Part shown: in pieces, positions 1 to 12,315 of the stretch
Position numbering within the stretch: position 1 is the first letter of the stretch
Layout: the number at the start of each line of letters is the position of its first letter
Source: Puffinus mauretanicus
Taxonomy: Eukaryota; Chordata; Aves; Procellariiformes; Procellariidae
DNA: 64,000 bases
Direction of reading: 5' to 3'
Assembly (NCBI GenBank): GCA_023333565.1
Contig: JAJKFH010002594.1
Location: 372,001-436,000, forward strand
Made by a program: the position numbers and the translations under genes
Notes under the pieces: generated by a model
Databases searched by the model: none
Seen by the model: the letters and a program-made list of their open reading frames with translations, nothing else
What the model was told of the DNA's origin: nothing

Positions 1-1339
1 AAAGATATTCTCTCGCCTTTCACACCATGCCATTTTGAAAGAGGAAAACGCTCAGCGTTCTTCCAAAAGAATACACAAAATTCTTTATATGGTGGCTGTA
101 CTACCCTTTACATATAAAAAGACTAATACTGAATAATTGTTGCTGTCGCACTTACTTAAGGTATTCAAATAGTATTATTTAGATCATATTGTGCTTTGTG
201 AACATGGTGCCTGAAAATTACTGTTTGAAATCTGATTATGGACATAACCGGCATTTCACTTTCCTTGTGGAGACAAGTACAATATGCTCCAAGAAACTGA
301 ACCAAATTTACCTCAGGAAAATCTGGGAGAAGTACACTGAAGACTGACATAGATCTCTTACTGGTTTCCCAAGCAGAGAGCATTTTCCTTTTTATCTTTA
401 AGCTAAATTTGATTTACTTGTTAATGTCGGTTTTGAAAGAGCTCTGAGATTTCCTGCTCCCCTTTTATATTTTACTCTCTCCTGTCTCCTTCTTCCACCA
501 TTCAGCCTGAAAAGGGTTACAGAGCTAGACATTATTTTCGGTGCAGCTGCTCCTGTGATTAAAGTTTAACATAGCATGCCACCTCATTAGCAGGTCTGTG
601 TTCATGAAGGTATTGTGGAAATGGGCTCATGTTGTTCGTATCAAGCATTTTTATAGAACTTCAGCCTCTAAGCAGAGCAGAAGGAATTAACTGTCCTTGC
701 ATGTCCAATGACTCACATGACATGGAAATCTTTAGGGTTCACCTATTTCTTGCATTCAACTGAGCTGACCTTTAAAGACACCTAATGAATTCTTATACGT
801 GGTGATTTTTACACCATTACACCATCACCAAGTGCTGTAACAAGTGTTTCATTAACGAATAGCTGCTGGATTTTGCAGTTTGATGATAAATTTTTACCTA
901 ATTTCAAAGCTAATTTCAAAGCATCTAGCCTCAAAATAGCTTATTGGAAAAAAATGAATAATAGTCAGTTCCTTTATTTACATCTGCTCATTTTTTATTT
1001 ACAGATGTACCCACTTCTTATCCTGGTTAATATTTTACTGTCAAAATGTGCAGGAGGAAAAGAGATGGAGAAAGAAATGAAAGCAGCTGATTAATTCAGT
1101 TTTGATATAATGGAGACTATTTGGAAAATGTATTATCAAGGGAGTGATCACATTTTTTCCACATATTGTACGTACAGGACACCCACACACTTGATGAGAC
1201 CAAAGAATTCCTTTCCTTGTTATTTTTTATTGCAGTTCACCCTTTTAGAAAAAATAATAGAAAAGAAATGGAATAAAAAACCCAAGGAAAATAAAGACTT
1301 CCCAAAGATGAAACTGTGAAAATGACCTGGGCTTCTTAC
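1..1339 (-). other. ADGRG6: ADGRG6 intron 5, partial
   Basis: This AT-rich intronic sequence begins with the GTAAGA donor at 1339 and runs off the left edge. I see no clear further exon. The alternatively used exon that follows exon 5 in human and zebrafish could lie here or beyond the window. I see no identifiable repeat. Confidence 0.7.
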
Positions 1340-1408
1340 CTTGGCAAAGGCTTCCCAGGTTTGCACAACTGGTTGGTTCAATTGTAGAAGAGGGAATTAG
1401 ATACGAGC
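1340..1408 (-). CDS. ADGRG6: ADGRG6 exon 5: two-cysteine linker after the PTX domain
   Basis: This 69-bp exon lies between the acceptor TTTCTTTTTCTAAAG and the donor GTAAGA. It encodes residues 357-378 and half-codons on each side. It starts SYLIP and ends SCANLGSLCQ; human has [22 protein letters not shown] (from memory), so the identification is firm. Cys370 and Cys377 are conserved and probably form a small disulfide loop in the linker between the PTX and SEA domains. The exon is phase 1 at both ends, so skipping it would keep frame. In human and zebrafish an alternatively spliced exon follows this one; I could not place its counterpart in the remaining 1.3 kb. This is the last ADGRG6 exon I can support in the window. 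Confidence 0.95.
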
Positions 1409-2482
1409 CTTTAGAAAAAGAAAGTGAAATAATTAGAAAGGTTTGGCTACTGGGCATAAAACTATCATGTCTCAAAATATGTTATATCTTACAGTGACAC
1501 AGTCCTCTTCCTAATTTCCCTCAGTGGCAAAACTGATACTGCCATTTGCCTGTAAGACTTATGTGTTTTCATTTTCTGTTGTGGCTGAGGGATCCATGAA
1601 AACGTCGCTGACTTGCAAGTTACAGTCACTTACGTATCCTCCCATGGTTTTCTTAGCTTTTGCTAAATAACATCGCATTAAATGAATGCCGCTTGCGTGT
1701 ACTCTGTGAAACGGCTTTAAGCAGAGGGGTCAGTATGGCCATAGGATTTATGCAATCTTCATGAGTAATAACGCGCGCCTTGGAGAAGCAACCACGCTCT
1801 GCTGCTGTAGCATGGGTTACCCACCACACACTTCTGAGTAATCTGCCTGTGACAGACACCAACCAGATAAAAGGTGATTAAACTTGTTCCTCTGCCCAGA
1901 GCGTGGGCGTGATTAATATTCTGGTATGCATGATTTATAAGCAGATAATGTTATAAGTCTGCATCTCTACTGAATTATTCATAACAACATGCACACACTT
2001 TGATGATCTGGAGAAAAAACAGGGCATATAAGAATAGCTACAGAAGAAGAACTGGTGAAACTGCATTAATTACACTTTGTGTATCCCAGCAGTTCAGCTG
2101 CAGATACAGCCGCTCTTGCACACTTTGTTGAAAATAATGGGGCCATAGAGCATGGCATAGTCTGAACCTATTGGGAGCACTGCCCTTTTGGCTTTTGCTT
2201 TACCACTTCAGAAACATATTGACTCAATGAGGTTCTCTCATGAAACATTGTATCCCTCCATAAAATTAAAGAGCCACCACCCCTCAGCTCGTAAAGACAA
2301 CTAGGAAAATATTTCCTGTGATGCAAGAACACATGAAGCACGGGGCCTTGATGCAGAAATCATGTCACACCACAGATACCATTACATGTATTGCCGACAA
2401 AAATAGGACAGAATTTAAAACATGTGATCCTCAACAAATGTTAAAGCTCAGAATTCTTATTTTTTTTTAATGGATTAAAATC

Positions 2483-2555
2483 GGAGGAATTAGCTCAAAT
2501 GGTACAGCGCTCGCTTGGCTTGCAAGAAGTAGCAGGATTGATGCCCGCATTCTCC
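2483..2555 (+). pseudogene. tRNA-Ala-like pseudogene (anticodon position GGC)
   Basis: These 73 nt follow a cytosolic tRNA-Ala closely. The D arm reads TTAGCTCAAATGGTA, the anticodon arm is CTCGC-TTGGCTT-GCAAG and the T arm is followed by GATGCCCGC-ATTCTCC. The A box (TAGCTCAAATGG) and B box (GGATTGATGCC) are recognisable. It is degraded: there is a one-base insertion in the 5' acceptor or junction region, a C-C mismatch in the D stem, a C-A mismatch in the anticodon stem and an A-C mismatch in the T stem. No CCA end or discriminator A follows. It reads straight into LTR-like sequence, so it is more likely part of a mobile element than a working gene. Confidence 0.65.
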
Positions 2556-2712
2556 CCAGGACAGCAGGGCTCCATCAGGCGTAACGGTTACTTGGGAAGA
2601 CAAACGCCATCACTCCCAACGTCCCCCGCTTCCTTCTTCTTCCCCCAACTTTATAAGCTGAGCATGACGTCATATGGTATGGAATATCCATTTGGTCAGT
2701 TGGGGTCAGTAT
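2556..2712 (+). mobile_element. LTR-like relic adjoining the tRNA-Ala-like segment
   Basis: The stretch runs through GGGCTCCATCAGGCGTAACG, a pyrimidine-rich part (2615-2652), CAACTTTATAAGCTGAGC and GACGTCATATGGTATGG to TTGGTCAGTTGGGGTCAG. From memory this order resembles a widespread avian endogenous-retrovirus LTR, including a CRE-like TGACGTCA and a TATA-like TTTATAA. Similarity seems to stop near 2712, so the copy is truncated. No retroviral coding sequence is present nearby. The family name cannot be given without a repeat-library comparison. Confidence 0.5.
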
Positions 2713-5700
2713 GAAGCCAAGTGGCATGGTCAGTAATGTGAACAGCAGATATGGACCTGTATTACGGACACTTTGTGTGATGTATCTAACTCACTTCAAA
2801 TGCCTAAAACTCAAACATCCGTATCTGCTCATCACGCTAGACTTTCTTTACAGTTAGTGGAGAGGAACAGACACTCCTACAGCAAAAAACTTCTGACTTC
2901 ACTGAGACATCTTCTCCAGTATGAGATGCACTGACCTTTGGAAGAGCCTTTTTCATTCCACTATTCATAAACAGCACTGAGGGCAATTAGCTCAGCCTGA
3001 AACATCATTCAGCTGCCTAAGGTGGACAGATCCCACCCTGAGTTAAATTGACAGTGAAATTAAGAATTCCTCTGGCCTTTGGGAATGAAGGACTCATACC
3101 AAGTGTACATGAAGCAAATGCAATTGCAGGCATGGACAGATGTGTGCCACATTACCCTTAAACTGAGTAGATCATACCCTGCTCCAGGTGTAGCCAGTGC
3201 AGGCTCCAAAATCAGTACCAGAAGTTGATGAAATGCTCCTCTGAGCTTGCCTGCACTGAGCTCTAAACTGGTGTTGTTACACCACTATCGTTACCTAGGC
3301 TACTTGTTTTAAAATTAGTCCGGATACCCAGGCTGTGTACATATACCTTTAAATGCAAGCCGTGCGAAGGTATGGCAATAAAAACAGAATTCCGTCAAGT
3401 CTTCCAGAAACACCCCACCATGATTGCACAGCTGTGAAAACATTAGTCTAAGGAATAAACTAGGAGAAGGTAAAACTATGAAAAGATTATCTGGAACAAT
3501 TTGCCAGTGTTTTTATGCTCCGTAAATCTACTTGTAAAAGCTTTGTCTGAAAAACCATGAAAATAATACCACTTGAAAAATGTAAGCACTGTTCAGGCAC
3601 AGATATGTTGAGATCACTGCTAAATGCTTGGTTTGTTTTTTTTTTAAGTTATATGCCACTTCCTGGGGAAGCATTATTGGAGCTGTGCGAAAACCTCTTT
3701 TCTGCATAAATCCTTCCATTGCTGCTAAATGAAGCCTAATCAGTTAAGAGTCATCTCCCCACTGCCAGTGGTTTACTCATGGTCGATAGCCTGACTCATC
3801 AACTCTCCTGTTGAAAGCTGGTTTTACAATGAAGGCTTTTATTCAAGAAGATGAAGGGAAGAAAATTCTAACAATTCCACCTCTGGGATTAGTAACCATT
3901 TTTGAAATGGCACTGCACCCAGTATTTTCTTTTAGGAAATACTCTGGGCTTAGGAAATACTCATAGGGGGTGATTTAACATCTTCAAAAGAAAAAAGACT
4001 GACTAATCAGTTAGTTTTCTCATAGGCTTAGTTAGAGGAAATAACAATGCTTACATATAGATACATTTAAAGTGGCTTGTATAGACACGTGGGACTAACA
4101 TACAAATGCTAATACACGTTTTCTAAAATAATGTTCTGCTGTAATGAAACCGCTGAAAAATGAAATCCCAAGGAATAAAGCTGTGGAATGAAAATAAGTA
4201 TATTGTTTCTACGACCACAGCTGTGATATTACATTTGTGTCACAGGACTGTACAGTCTTCAACAGAAAGGACAAGACCTGTACTCCTGTCAAAATTAAAT
4301 GAGACTGCAACATTTACAGAGGTCTTGGTAGGTTGTTTAGTGAAAGTGTTGTGGTAAGTCTTCATGGTATAATGGTGTAAGAGGAGGAAGATTTTCTGGG
4401 AAGTTATTTTCTGTTAGATCAGTTCGTACTAATGGAAAAGCAACAACTTTTTTGTCCAGAAGCCTTCATCAGTCACGGTCAATGTTTAGATCAGCCTTTT
4501 CTTTGATCCGGTAGAGGGGCTCGTGTTTTTATAGAGATGTTGCTTAAATTTTTTTAGCAGAGGCATGCTGAGAGCTGTCCCAGCGAGTCTAGCTGTGAAT
4601 GAGTAGTTCACGCTTTGGTTTGAGTAAACTAAAGCAAGCAAGATGGGGTTTTTAGCCACCTTAATCCCTCATGAGCTATTAGATACAGAAACTAGCACGC
4701 CTTAATGATGCCAGCTCCTGTTTTAAGCTAAGGATTCTCAGAGGGCTGACAGATGCTCTGTTAGGAGACACTTATATTGACACTATTTAAACTATGTTTA
4801 AACTATGTAAGGTGTCAGAGGAGCAAGAAGGCAAAATTGGAGAGGACAACATTAGATATGAAAAGACCCCACGTGGTTCAGAAAGAACCAATATTTGTAA
4901 CTGTTTACTTTAACTTTTTTGTTTTTTTTTTTTTTTTAAACAAATGTGTATTTGCCACAATAGGAGGGCTCAAACTCTGTGGACATGGAGTTTGACAGCA
5001 GTTGATTTTCACAAGCATCATATGTGTGTGTATAGGCTACTGCTGGCCATGATTCAGATTTTCCCCTATGCATTTCATAATTAGCAAAATATCTCTAAAG
5101 TTGTTACTAACCAAAACATTCTTTAAAAAAAAAAAAAATACTGGTCCAAAGTGACAAAGATTCTTCAGTTTTGATTTTTTTTCATCTGGAAAAAAATGTT
5201 CCAGTAGAAAATTGTCAACCAGCTGTAATAACATATACATATATAAAAATTACACCCGGACACTTCTAAGAATCAAGTGTCTGAGCCATGAAATGAGAAT
5301 AGGTTGGACAATGTATTGAAATTTATCTTCTGGAGTAATCTACAGGAAGAAAGACCTTCAGTAACTGCCAATTAAAAGAAGGACCGATCATATGTCATCA
5401 GGAAGATAAAACCCGATGATTTTGATCTAAAACTCTTCCTTTCTGCCTGCTGCCGCCTCTAATTTAACCTTTTCTCGTACTTTTCCGTCTCATATGTTGT
5501 TTTGTCACTGCTTTTGCTGGCTCTGTACACACAGCACAAGGCTAGCAAGTGCTCCTTCTGGCTAATCAAAGGGCCAAAGGGCAGGTACAAAAACATTTAC
5601 TAAACGGTTAGTTAACAGACATTTTTTTCTCCAGAGACCACAGTAATCTTACTGGAGGCTAGCAGATACTTGCCTGTTATCCCCATTTCGTATGAGTAGA

Positions 5701-5989
5701 AGGCCAATAAACAAACTGTTTAGGAAAAACTTTGATCTGCAGATCACTTCAAGCAGCAAGTCAATACGCTTAGGGGACTTGTTCGTTTCCTTTAGGGAAT
5801 CAACGCTATACCCTTTCACAGGCTCTGTCTATGGTAAGAGTTGAGCTAATGTCTAAGGAAGGTAAGACCTAGCTGTTTTTCTTCCACAGGAACTCTCTTT
5901 TTTTTTCCGTGCTGGTATATGATATGTTCAGCACAATGTAGAAGTGTGGGGGGAAAATAAGCAAAAAAGATTTGGCAAGGCGTACTCAC

Positions 5990-6610
5990 CACAACTCAAA
6001 TTGTTTTCTGCTTTCAGTGCTGAAGTTGGAATACTCCAGAATTCATTTTCCCAGTCTACAATGTTTCCTTTCACATCGCAGCTGAGGTTGGCCAGTGTTT
6101 GCGCATTCATGGTGAAATTCCAGAGGCGGAAGTTGTAAATGTCCCCATTTAGAGAGCTCACTTCATTGCTGTTAGAGCCCAGCACCAGCCTCCCGTTTCC
6201 AGGGATAACTTTGCCAAAGATACCCGGACAGTACACTATATGATAGGTGCTTTTGGCATATATACCTATACTGCCCGAGAAGCTATCCCCTATGACACAG
6301 AGCTGTTGAAAGGTTCCCGTGAAAAACTCTGCATTTCGGGGCAATGCATTCTCAAGGATGCACTGCGTGCCTGACATGGACAGAAAATGGCCTTTTGTGG
6401 TCTTCCCGAAGCTGAAGAATTCTGTCGACAGCGCATCAGTGTAGGAGAAAACCTTCCAGTCATCGTTGTCATCACTGCTGCCCTTGGTTGCTTCAAAGCA
6501 CAGTGTAAACTGGCTAAGCTCTGGCACTGAGACAGTCTCTGCCACGGACACAGCATCAACGTCGGGAACCTGGGGAATGATGACTTTCTGATTCCTCAGA
6601 GACACGGCGA
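5990..6610 (-). CDS. ADGRG6: ADGRG6 exon 4: pentraxin-like (PTX) domain
   Basis: This 621-bp exon lies between the acceptor TGCTCTTGGTTCTAG and the donor GTGAGT. It encodes residues 150-355 and shared codons 149 (A|TC, Ile) and 356 (G|GC, Gly). It begins [13 protein letters not shown], nearly identical to the human [13 protein letters not shown]. The domain is a laminin-G/pentraxin fold in the receptor's extracellular region. Conserved landmarks are [16 protein letters not shown] (284-299), [14 protein letters not shown] (304-317), NLSC (323-326) and GNIVDW (330-335). Cysteines are at 186, 232, 253, 276, 326 and 355, and sequons at Asn313, Asn323 and Asn352. Residue 256 is Gly (GGG, 6288-6290), whereas human has Trp in the pentraxin-like CxxW motif; the change is a single-base step from TGG. 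No frameshift or stop interrupts the exon. Confidence 0.97.
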
Positions 6611-9600
6611 CTAGAACCAAGAGCAGATAAGTAAATTAACAAAAAAATAAATTCATCATATAGAAATAAAGGCAGACTAGCAGCAGGGGTTAAAGTAACA
6701 TTCATTAAATCAAAGATTCATCAGGTGGTTTTTATCACTGTAATATACCAATAGCACACACAAAGGGGAATTTGGCTTGGGAGTGCACTCAGCTGAAAAT
6801 ATACAGAGTTTCTTTTCAACGGCACGGAGAATGCTGTGCTACACACAGTTAACAACCCCTCAAGTTGCATTAAAAGCAATATTAGGACATATTACCTACT
6901 ATCTTCCAACTCTGCCTCAGCTCACTTCATAAAAATTACTACTCATTCATCTAGTAAGGATGCATTAGGCAATGGAATAAACCAGTTATTTGAAAAACAC
7001 AGTATGACTTGCTTTTAAGATATATTATTTTAATTAGTTGTCTGCATGACTGCATTACACCAATGAAGTTCAGGCCTTGCTTCTTTTAAGTATCGCAATA
7101 GAAGAAAGCCCCCATTACATTCCGTGGCAAACTGAAGCCTTTTGTTCCTGAATTCAGCTAACGGGTTTCTACAAAGCATTAGGCATCTTTTCATTTTGTC
7201 CCCAGCAGCCTTCTGGTGGAATACTGCAATCATGTGTTCATGAATATTTATATGCAAGCTGTTCACTATTTGCTAATATTTGGGTCAGCAGTTTTGGATT
7301 TTGCACAAGTATCTAGAAATGGCTAGTCCTCTTGCAAATATGCACTGCAGTAAGGGTATTTAGCCATGGGCAGAATTACTCTGTCTCTAATCGTGGTTAA
7401 GTATTCTCATTTGCACTGGCAAAATGGCAGTCACCAAGTGTGAAAAACAGTATCATACAACATATGCTTTTTCTCCATGAGTATATTAATGACAATTCTG
7501 TTCACTCTACTTTGGAGAACATTATTTTTCAAAATACAGTGTCAATATGCTCAGTTTTATTGGCATATTTATGGCAACAAAACTCTTCTAGTAAATTTCT
7601 CCACAGAAGGAAGTTTCAGGTTATCAGTCACGCAAAGGCATCGATGTCAACAAGACCAGATTGCAGCAGCCCTCAGTTTTAGTTCTGGCTCCGCAGTTCT
7701 GTGGCAGACCACATCTCCAGCAAACGTCTGCTACCTCTTTTACACATTTTCACAGTGTATGTGCTAGAAGTGAAACTGGATTTTGCTAGACCTGAAGAAA
7801 AACTGCCACAGTAGTTAATCCCCAGTCTCCCCAGGATTTTTAAATAATGCCACAACAGATACATTAATTACTACACCTGTTCCCTTCTCAGAATGAAATA
7901 AAAACCTTTCGATATGAGAGAGTGAGACATATGAGGGAAGGGTGACTGTCACGCCACGCTCAGGAAAAGAGGCAGATAGATGGGGTATAAGGATTCTGTG
8001 TAGTCTGTGGTATTGCTTGCAAAGCTGCTTGCAAAGACTCTGAGCTCCAAATTACCGTATTTGGATATACACAAGGACATAATTTGACCAATATATTGTA
8101 TAGTAAAATAACATAAAGCATTGCACATTATCCACCAACCCAGCAACTGGAGAATGGGAGGGAAGAGAGACAACTACTGGGCTTTTATAGTTACTGGATT
8201 TACTTCATAGATTTTTTTTCTTCCCAAGGGCAAAAGTATGTTGTAACAATTTTATAGATAGAAAATGTGTTCAACTCCCCATTGAAAACAGGGGCATTTT
8301 TTTCATGGGTTAATTATACTGTAAGCTTCTTTACGTAACATGGAAAGTGTTCCAGAAGAAGCTTCAAGACTTGAAAAAGAAGAAAGCTCATTCATATGAG
8401 CACTGTCCAGCCTGCGTTAGGGTGGTCAGGAGAGTTATGGGCCACCTGGTCACATTTAAACAGTATAGGAAGAGAAATAAACAGGGAGGACGTTGCTCCA
8501 GTACTGGACGAGTCTAGTCAACTTTGCTGTACTCATCTGACAGATTTAACCACTGGCACCTTCCCCATACAGCAAAAGAACAAAACTAACAAGTATTTTG
8601 TCCGTGTGGAGAAAACAGAATCCTGCCATCAACATTAAGTGCAGCTCTCTTTCCTGATTACTGTTGCACAGCCAGTCATCATACTGATGAATTTCAGATG
8701 TTAGTATTGGAGAAACTGGTTATTCTCTGAGGAGGAATATACATGTGTTCTTGGAATATTCATCCAAGTGTTTAGACTACTTTCAGAATGATGTTAAATT
8801 GTTTCTGTTAGGAAGATAACTGGATTATAATGAACAGGGGTTTTTTTGGACACATTGCTATTTACTCCTGAAGAATGTACAAAAGTCTTGGCAGCCTGGA
8901 GCGACCAGCACCAGGCAGCTCCCTGTTCCGAGATCCACATCTGCTTTTACGGGAGCACTGGGATGACACGAAGCCTGCCTCTGCTGCCTTTTAGAGCCCC
9001 TAGCTTACGTGCAGCTCACTGTCTCACATCTCATCCCTTTACACATAAGCAAGCCAGGAGTCCCTAGATTGTATTTTACAATCCCTTTTGCAGGGAAAAC
9101 TGCTTTCCTGCCAGTTGATGGGCTTTTCAGCATGGTTCGGTGCTTGAGTGGTGGCTTCTGCTGTTCCTAGCTTCACTGCTTTCATCTGCCCTTTCATTGA
9201 TGCTGGAAGAAATGCATCAATTTTAATGAGGTCTGCAAGTGTCTACATGCCAAATACCTGTTTGAGAGTTTTTTGTTACTACCGCATTGAATTGTGCTTT
9301 TAATCTGGGCTACTACAGTACTACTCAACTGTGTGCTAATTTTACATGACATTGTCTCAAGCATTTCTGTACTAACGGAGGTCTGTTGGCTCTCTTTCCT
9401 CTCATTTTGGTGACTGAACGACTTCTACTCACCAGTGGAGCTATTACTTACGCAGTTAACTATTTCTAGGAAATTATTTAATATGCCAGCTCTTCAACTG
9501 GTGTAAATTGACATAATTCCCCTAAAATCAGCAAAGCTGCATTCATTTACTGCAGCTGAGGATATGGCCCATCCATCTGCTGTTCGAGTGTTGCAGGAGG

Positions 9601-12315
9601 TGACAACCAGGAAAGCCAACATTTGTGCGGGTGGCCAACTTGTTCTGGATAACAGGATGAAACCCTGAAACGGAAACTGTGAAACTCAGTTTGAAACCGC
9701 TCCTACATAAAACCGAGCAGTCACACAAAAGCTGTTCTATTCTCGGCTAATTCCCTCCCAAAGCTCACTTACTCTCTTATATTTGTCTTTCCCCACATAT
9801 ATTTTGTCTTGTGTACATACTGTTTATTGGGACGTACCATTAATGTCTTTTTAAATGCCATTTCTAGATAGCAAATTGCTGTGTCTTTGAACAGCCCTTT
9901 ACATTCCAACTTTGCATTACTTTGTGAAACTCAAAATTGAACAAACTACTTGATTTTATTATTTACATACGATAATTTCTGAGAAATTAAAGAAAATATG
10001 AATATAACACTGTTCTCCTTGCTCTGGGAGAAATTAATGATTTTGCCCAGGTATCATGTTCGTAGTAGTAACAATGGTGTCAGCTTGACAAAGGAGCTTT
10101 GAAACTCCATTGGGGACCTGAAGAGAGTTCCCCTCTCTGATGGGGAACTCCATTTGGGAACTCTTTGCAAGGACAGGAGAGTGTAGCACTGACATCTGCC
10201 ATGCAGATGCATTGTAATTTCAGTGTGTGGGTGCGTTGATGTCCTATTGTCTACATGCTTTTATAACTTGAAAGGAAAGCAGTACATTATCATCCCTTTA
10301 CCAAGCCCCTTTTTATCCATTGCCAGGTTAAACGTTGCCATGATCTTTGTCTGTAACTATCTCCTGAACCCAATGTAATGGCACAACAGTGGGCAATAAG
10401 CAGAATACAGTTATAATTTGCCCTAAATGCACGCAGCCAGCTCTCCCAGCATCCACAGTCAAAATCAAGATGTCAGGTGAGAATTACAGATTTGGAGTAA
10501 TGAACAAAATTCAGCAGCCTTATGCTGCTAGCCTAGATGCTTAACAGCAAGTCTTAACATAGAGTTTCTGAACTAATACATATGTGAAACATTAAAATAT
10601 AAGTCACTGGTGAAGGTCTCTGATACCTTTACTCACACTGGGGAGTAGTCGTCCTATTCAAGGTGAAAGGATATCTTCCAAGACTATTTAACTTCAATGG
10701 TGCTATCCATGAACGTCAGGTACTATTCAATTTGGCATGGAGGTAATATTTTCGCTTTCATAAAAATACATTACCTATAGGTATATATACACAAATGGTT
10801 CTCTGACTATGTCTGTGGACCTTTCCTCTCCTCCTCATCGAACACATCTGAGGGCAACATTGCATCTTTCAATTCCAATTGTAAGTCATCTTATCCCTTA
10901 TAGTCATACATAAACATTAAAATATTAGAGAGGAGTAAAGAAAAATAATTTTGCATAATCTGATTGCATATCATTTTTTATGATCCATTTGATTTTACAA
11001 CTTCTTACAATACAGCAAGAGCTACTATTTTCAAACAGAGAAACCTTTCAGAAAATTTGCTTCCACTTTTAGAAGAGAACAGGTGCTCCTAGAATTATTA
11101 CTACATTCATTTCGTCAGCATCAAAGAACCTCAGTAGAAAGAAGTATTTTTAGCTCCTTTGATAGGATGTTACCTTTTTTCTTTTCAGAACTGCACACAA
11201 ATTTTGCTGGCATAATCAGGACTACTTTTGTCTTATGATTCCTGGCGGTTACTATCTTAATTATTTTAAAATATATGACATGTGTAATAAATATTAAAAA
11301 AAAAAAACAAAACATGAGGAAGATGTGCTTGTGACTGAAGAGATAACTGCAAACCTCCCTGCTCTGTGTTTCTACAGCAGCCAGCCAACCAACAGAACAT
11401 AAGTGTGCTATAATAATATAAATGCTCAATGCCATACTAGTATTCAGTCTAAGGTGTGTGACTTCAACAAAAAGAAAGCCTATTGAGAGCATGCAGCTGT
11501 AAACTATAACCCTGAAGTGGAATGAATGGTGAGTGGCATATGGGGCCTGTAAGTGATCATTCTAATGCCCTCTGTTACCTCGCTGCCTTTACTGTCATGT
11601 AAGAGCAACTTCTAATTAATGCTTTAAACAACAAAACAAACATCAACCACATGTTATTTGTACCCTTATCTTCTAGGGGAAAAAGCATGCGTGGTTTTTT
11701 TTTGCAGTTGTTAGGCTTTTTAAAATCTAAGCATTGCTATGTATTTAAGGAAGGGAAAGAAAGGTCAAGGAACTGGAACGAAAGGTAGCCATTTTGCAAT
11801 GCCAGTTCACCCCTGGGAGTTTGTTCCAGAGGCAGGAAGAACCCCTGAGAAGTTCTGCCTTCTGCACAAACTCCTCCCCACTGTTGGGCGTTTCACTGGG
11901 CCAGAGGTCTGGGCTGGCCTTGTTACCGGCTCAGCGAAGGTCCCTCTCATGCTCTCCTTCAGGTTTCGATGGCCCTCTGCAGGTACGCTGACCTGAAGGA
12001 CAGCTGTCCTGCTTCCAAACCCTCCAGCATAAATCTGCGGGGAAAGGCACTGTGAGGCCTAAAATCTCAGCATGTGAGAAGTTTTTCTAACACACTTGAT
12101 GTCAGGTCCCAGAATAAAACAATTTATTTTCATCCAAAGAAAAATAAATTAGTTAAAAAAACATACAAGAGAACTCTATAGTTTTACCCTGCAGCCTCCC
12201 CATCCTTTCCCTTCTCATGGAGGACTTGATTCCTTCAGGAAGCGTCGTTTTAATCCTTATGGGACATTTCCTTCTAATATCTAGAAGAGGGATGAAATGC
12301 TTTGGGTTTACTTAC
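6611..12315 (-). other. ADGRG6: ADGRG6 intron 3
   Basis: This 5,705-bp intron runs between the CUB and PTX exons, with a GTAAGT donor at 12315 and an acceptor ending at 6611. It is mostly AT-rich and has scattered open frames without protein-like character. A 9-bp hairpin lies at 10125-10150. I see no confident transposon or RNA gene. Confidence 0.9.
10125..10150. repeat. Short perfect inverted repeat
   Basis: The arms GAGTTCCCC (10125-10133) and GGGGAACTC (10142-10150) are perfectly complementary around an 8-nt spacer. The stem lies inside a stretch that also repeats AACTCCATT. It may be chance or the remnant of a local duplication. Confidence 0.6.

Larger units (their letters stand above)
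1409..5989 (-). other. ADGRG6: ADGRG6 intron 4
   Basis: This 4,581-bp intron runs between the PTX exon and exon 5. It has a GTGAGT donor at 5989 and an acceptor ending TTTTTCTAAAG at 1409. It holds the tRNA-Ala-like and LTR-like relic at 2483-2712, a T16 run at 4922-4937 and an A-rich run near 5113-5127. I see nothing else recognisable. Confidence 0.9.

Noticed and set aside
165..383. Possible counterpart of the alternatively spliced exon after exon 5 (weak EMPV similarity)
   Set aside because: There is no good acceptor and donor around it, and the similarity is four residues. It is insufficient for a call.
7030..7266. Protein-like open frame on the minus strand in intron 3
   Set aside because: It has no recognised domain and no splice sites linking it to the ADGRG6 frame. 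It may be a conserved non-coding element, but that cannot be judged from one sequence.
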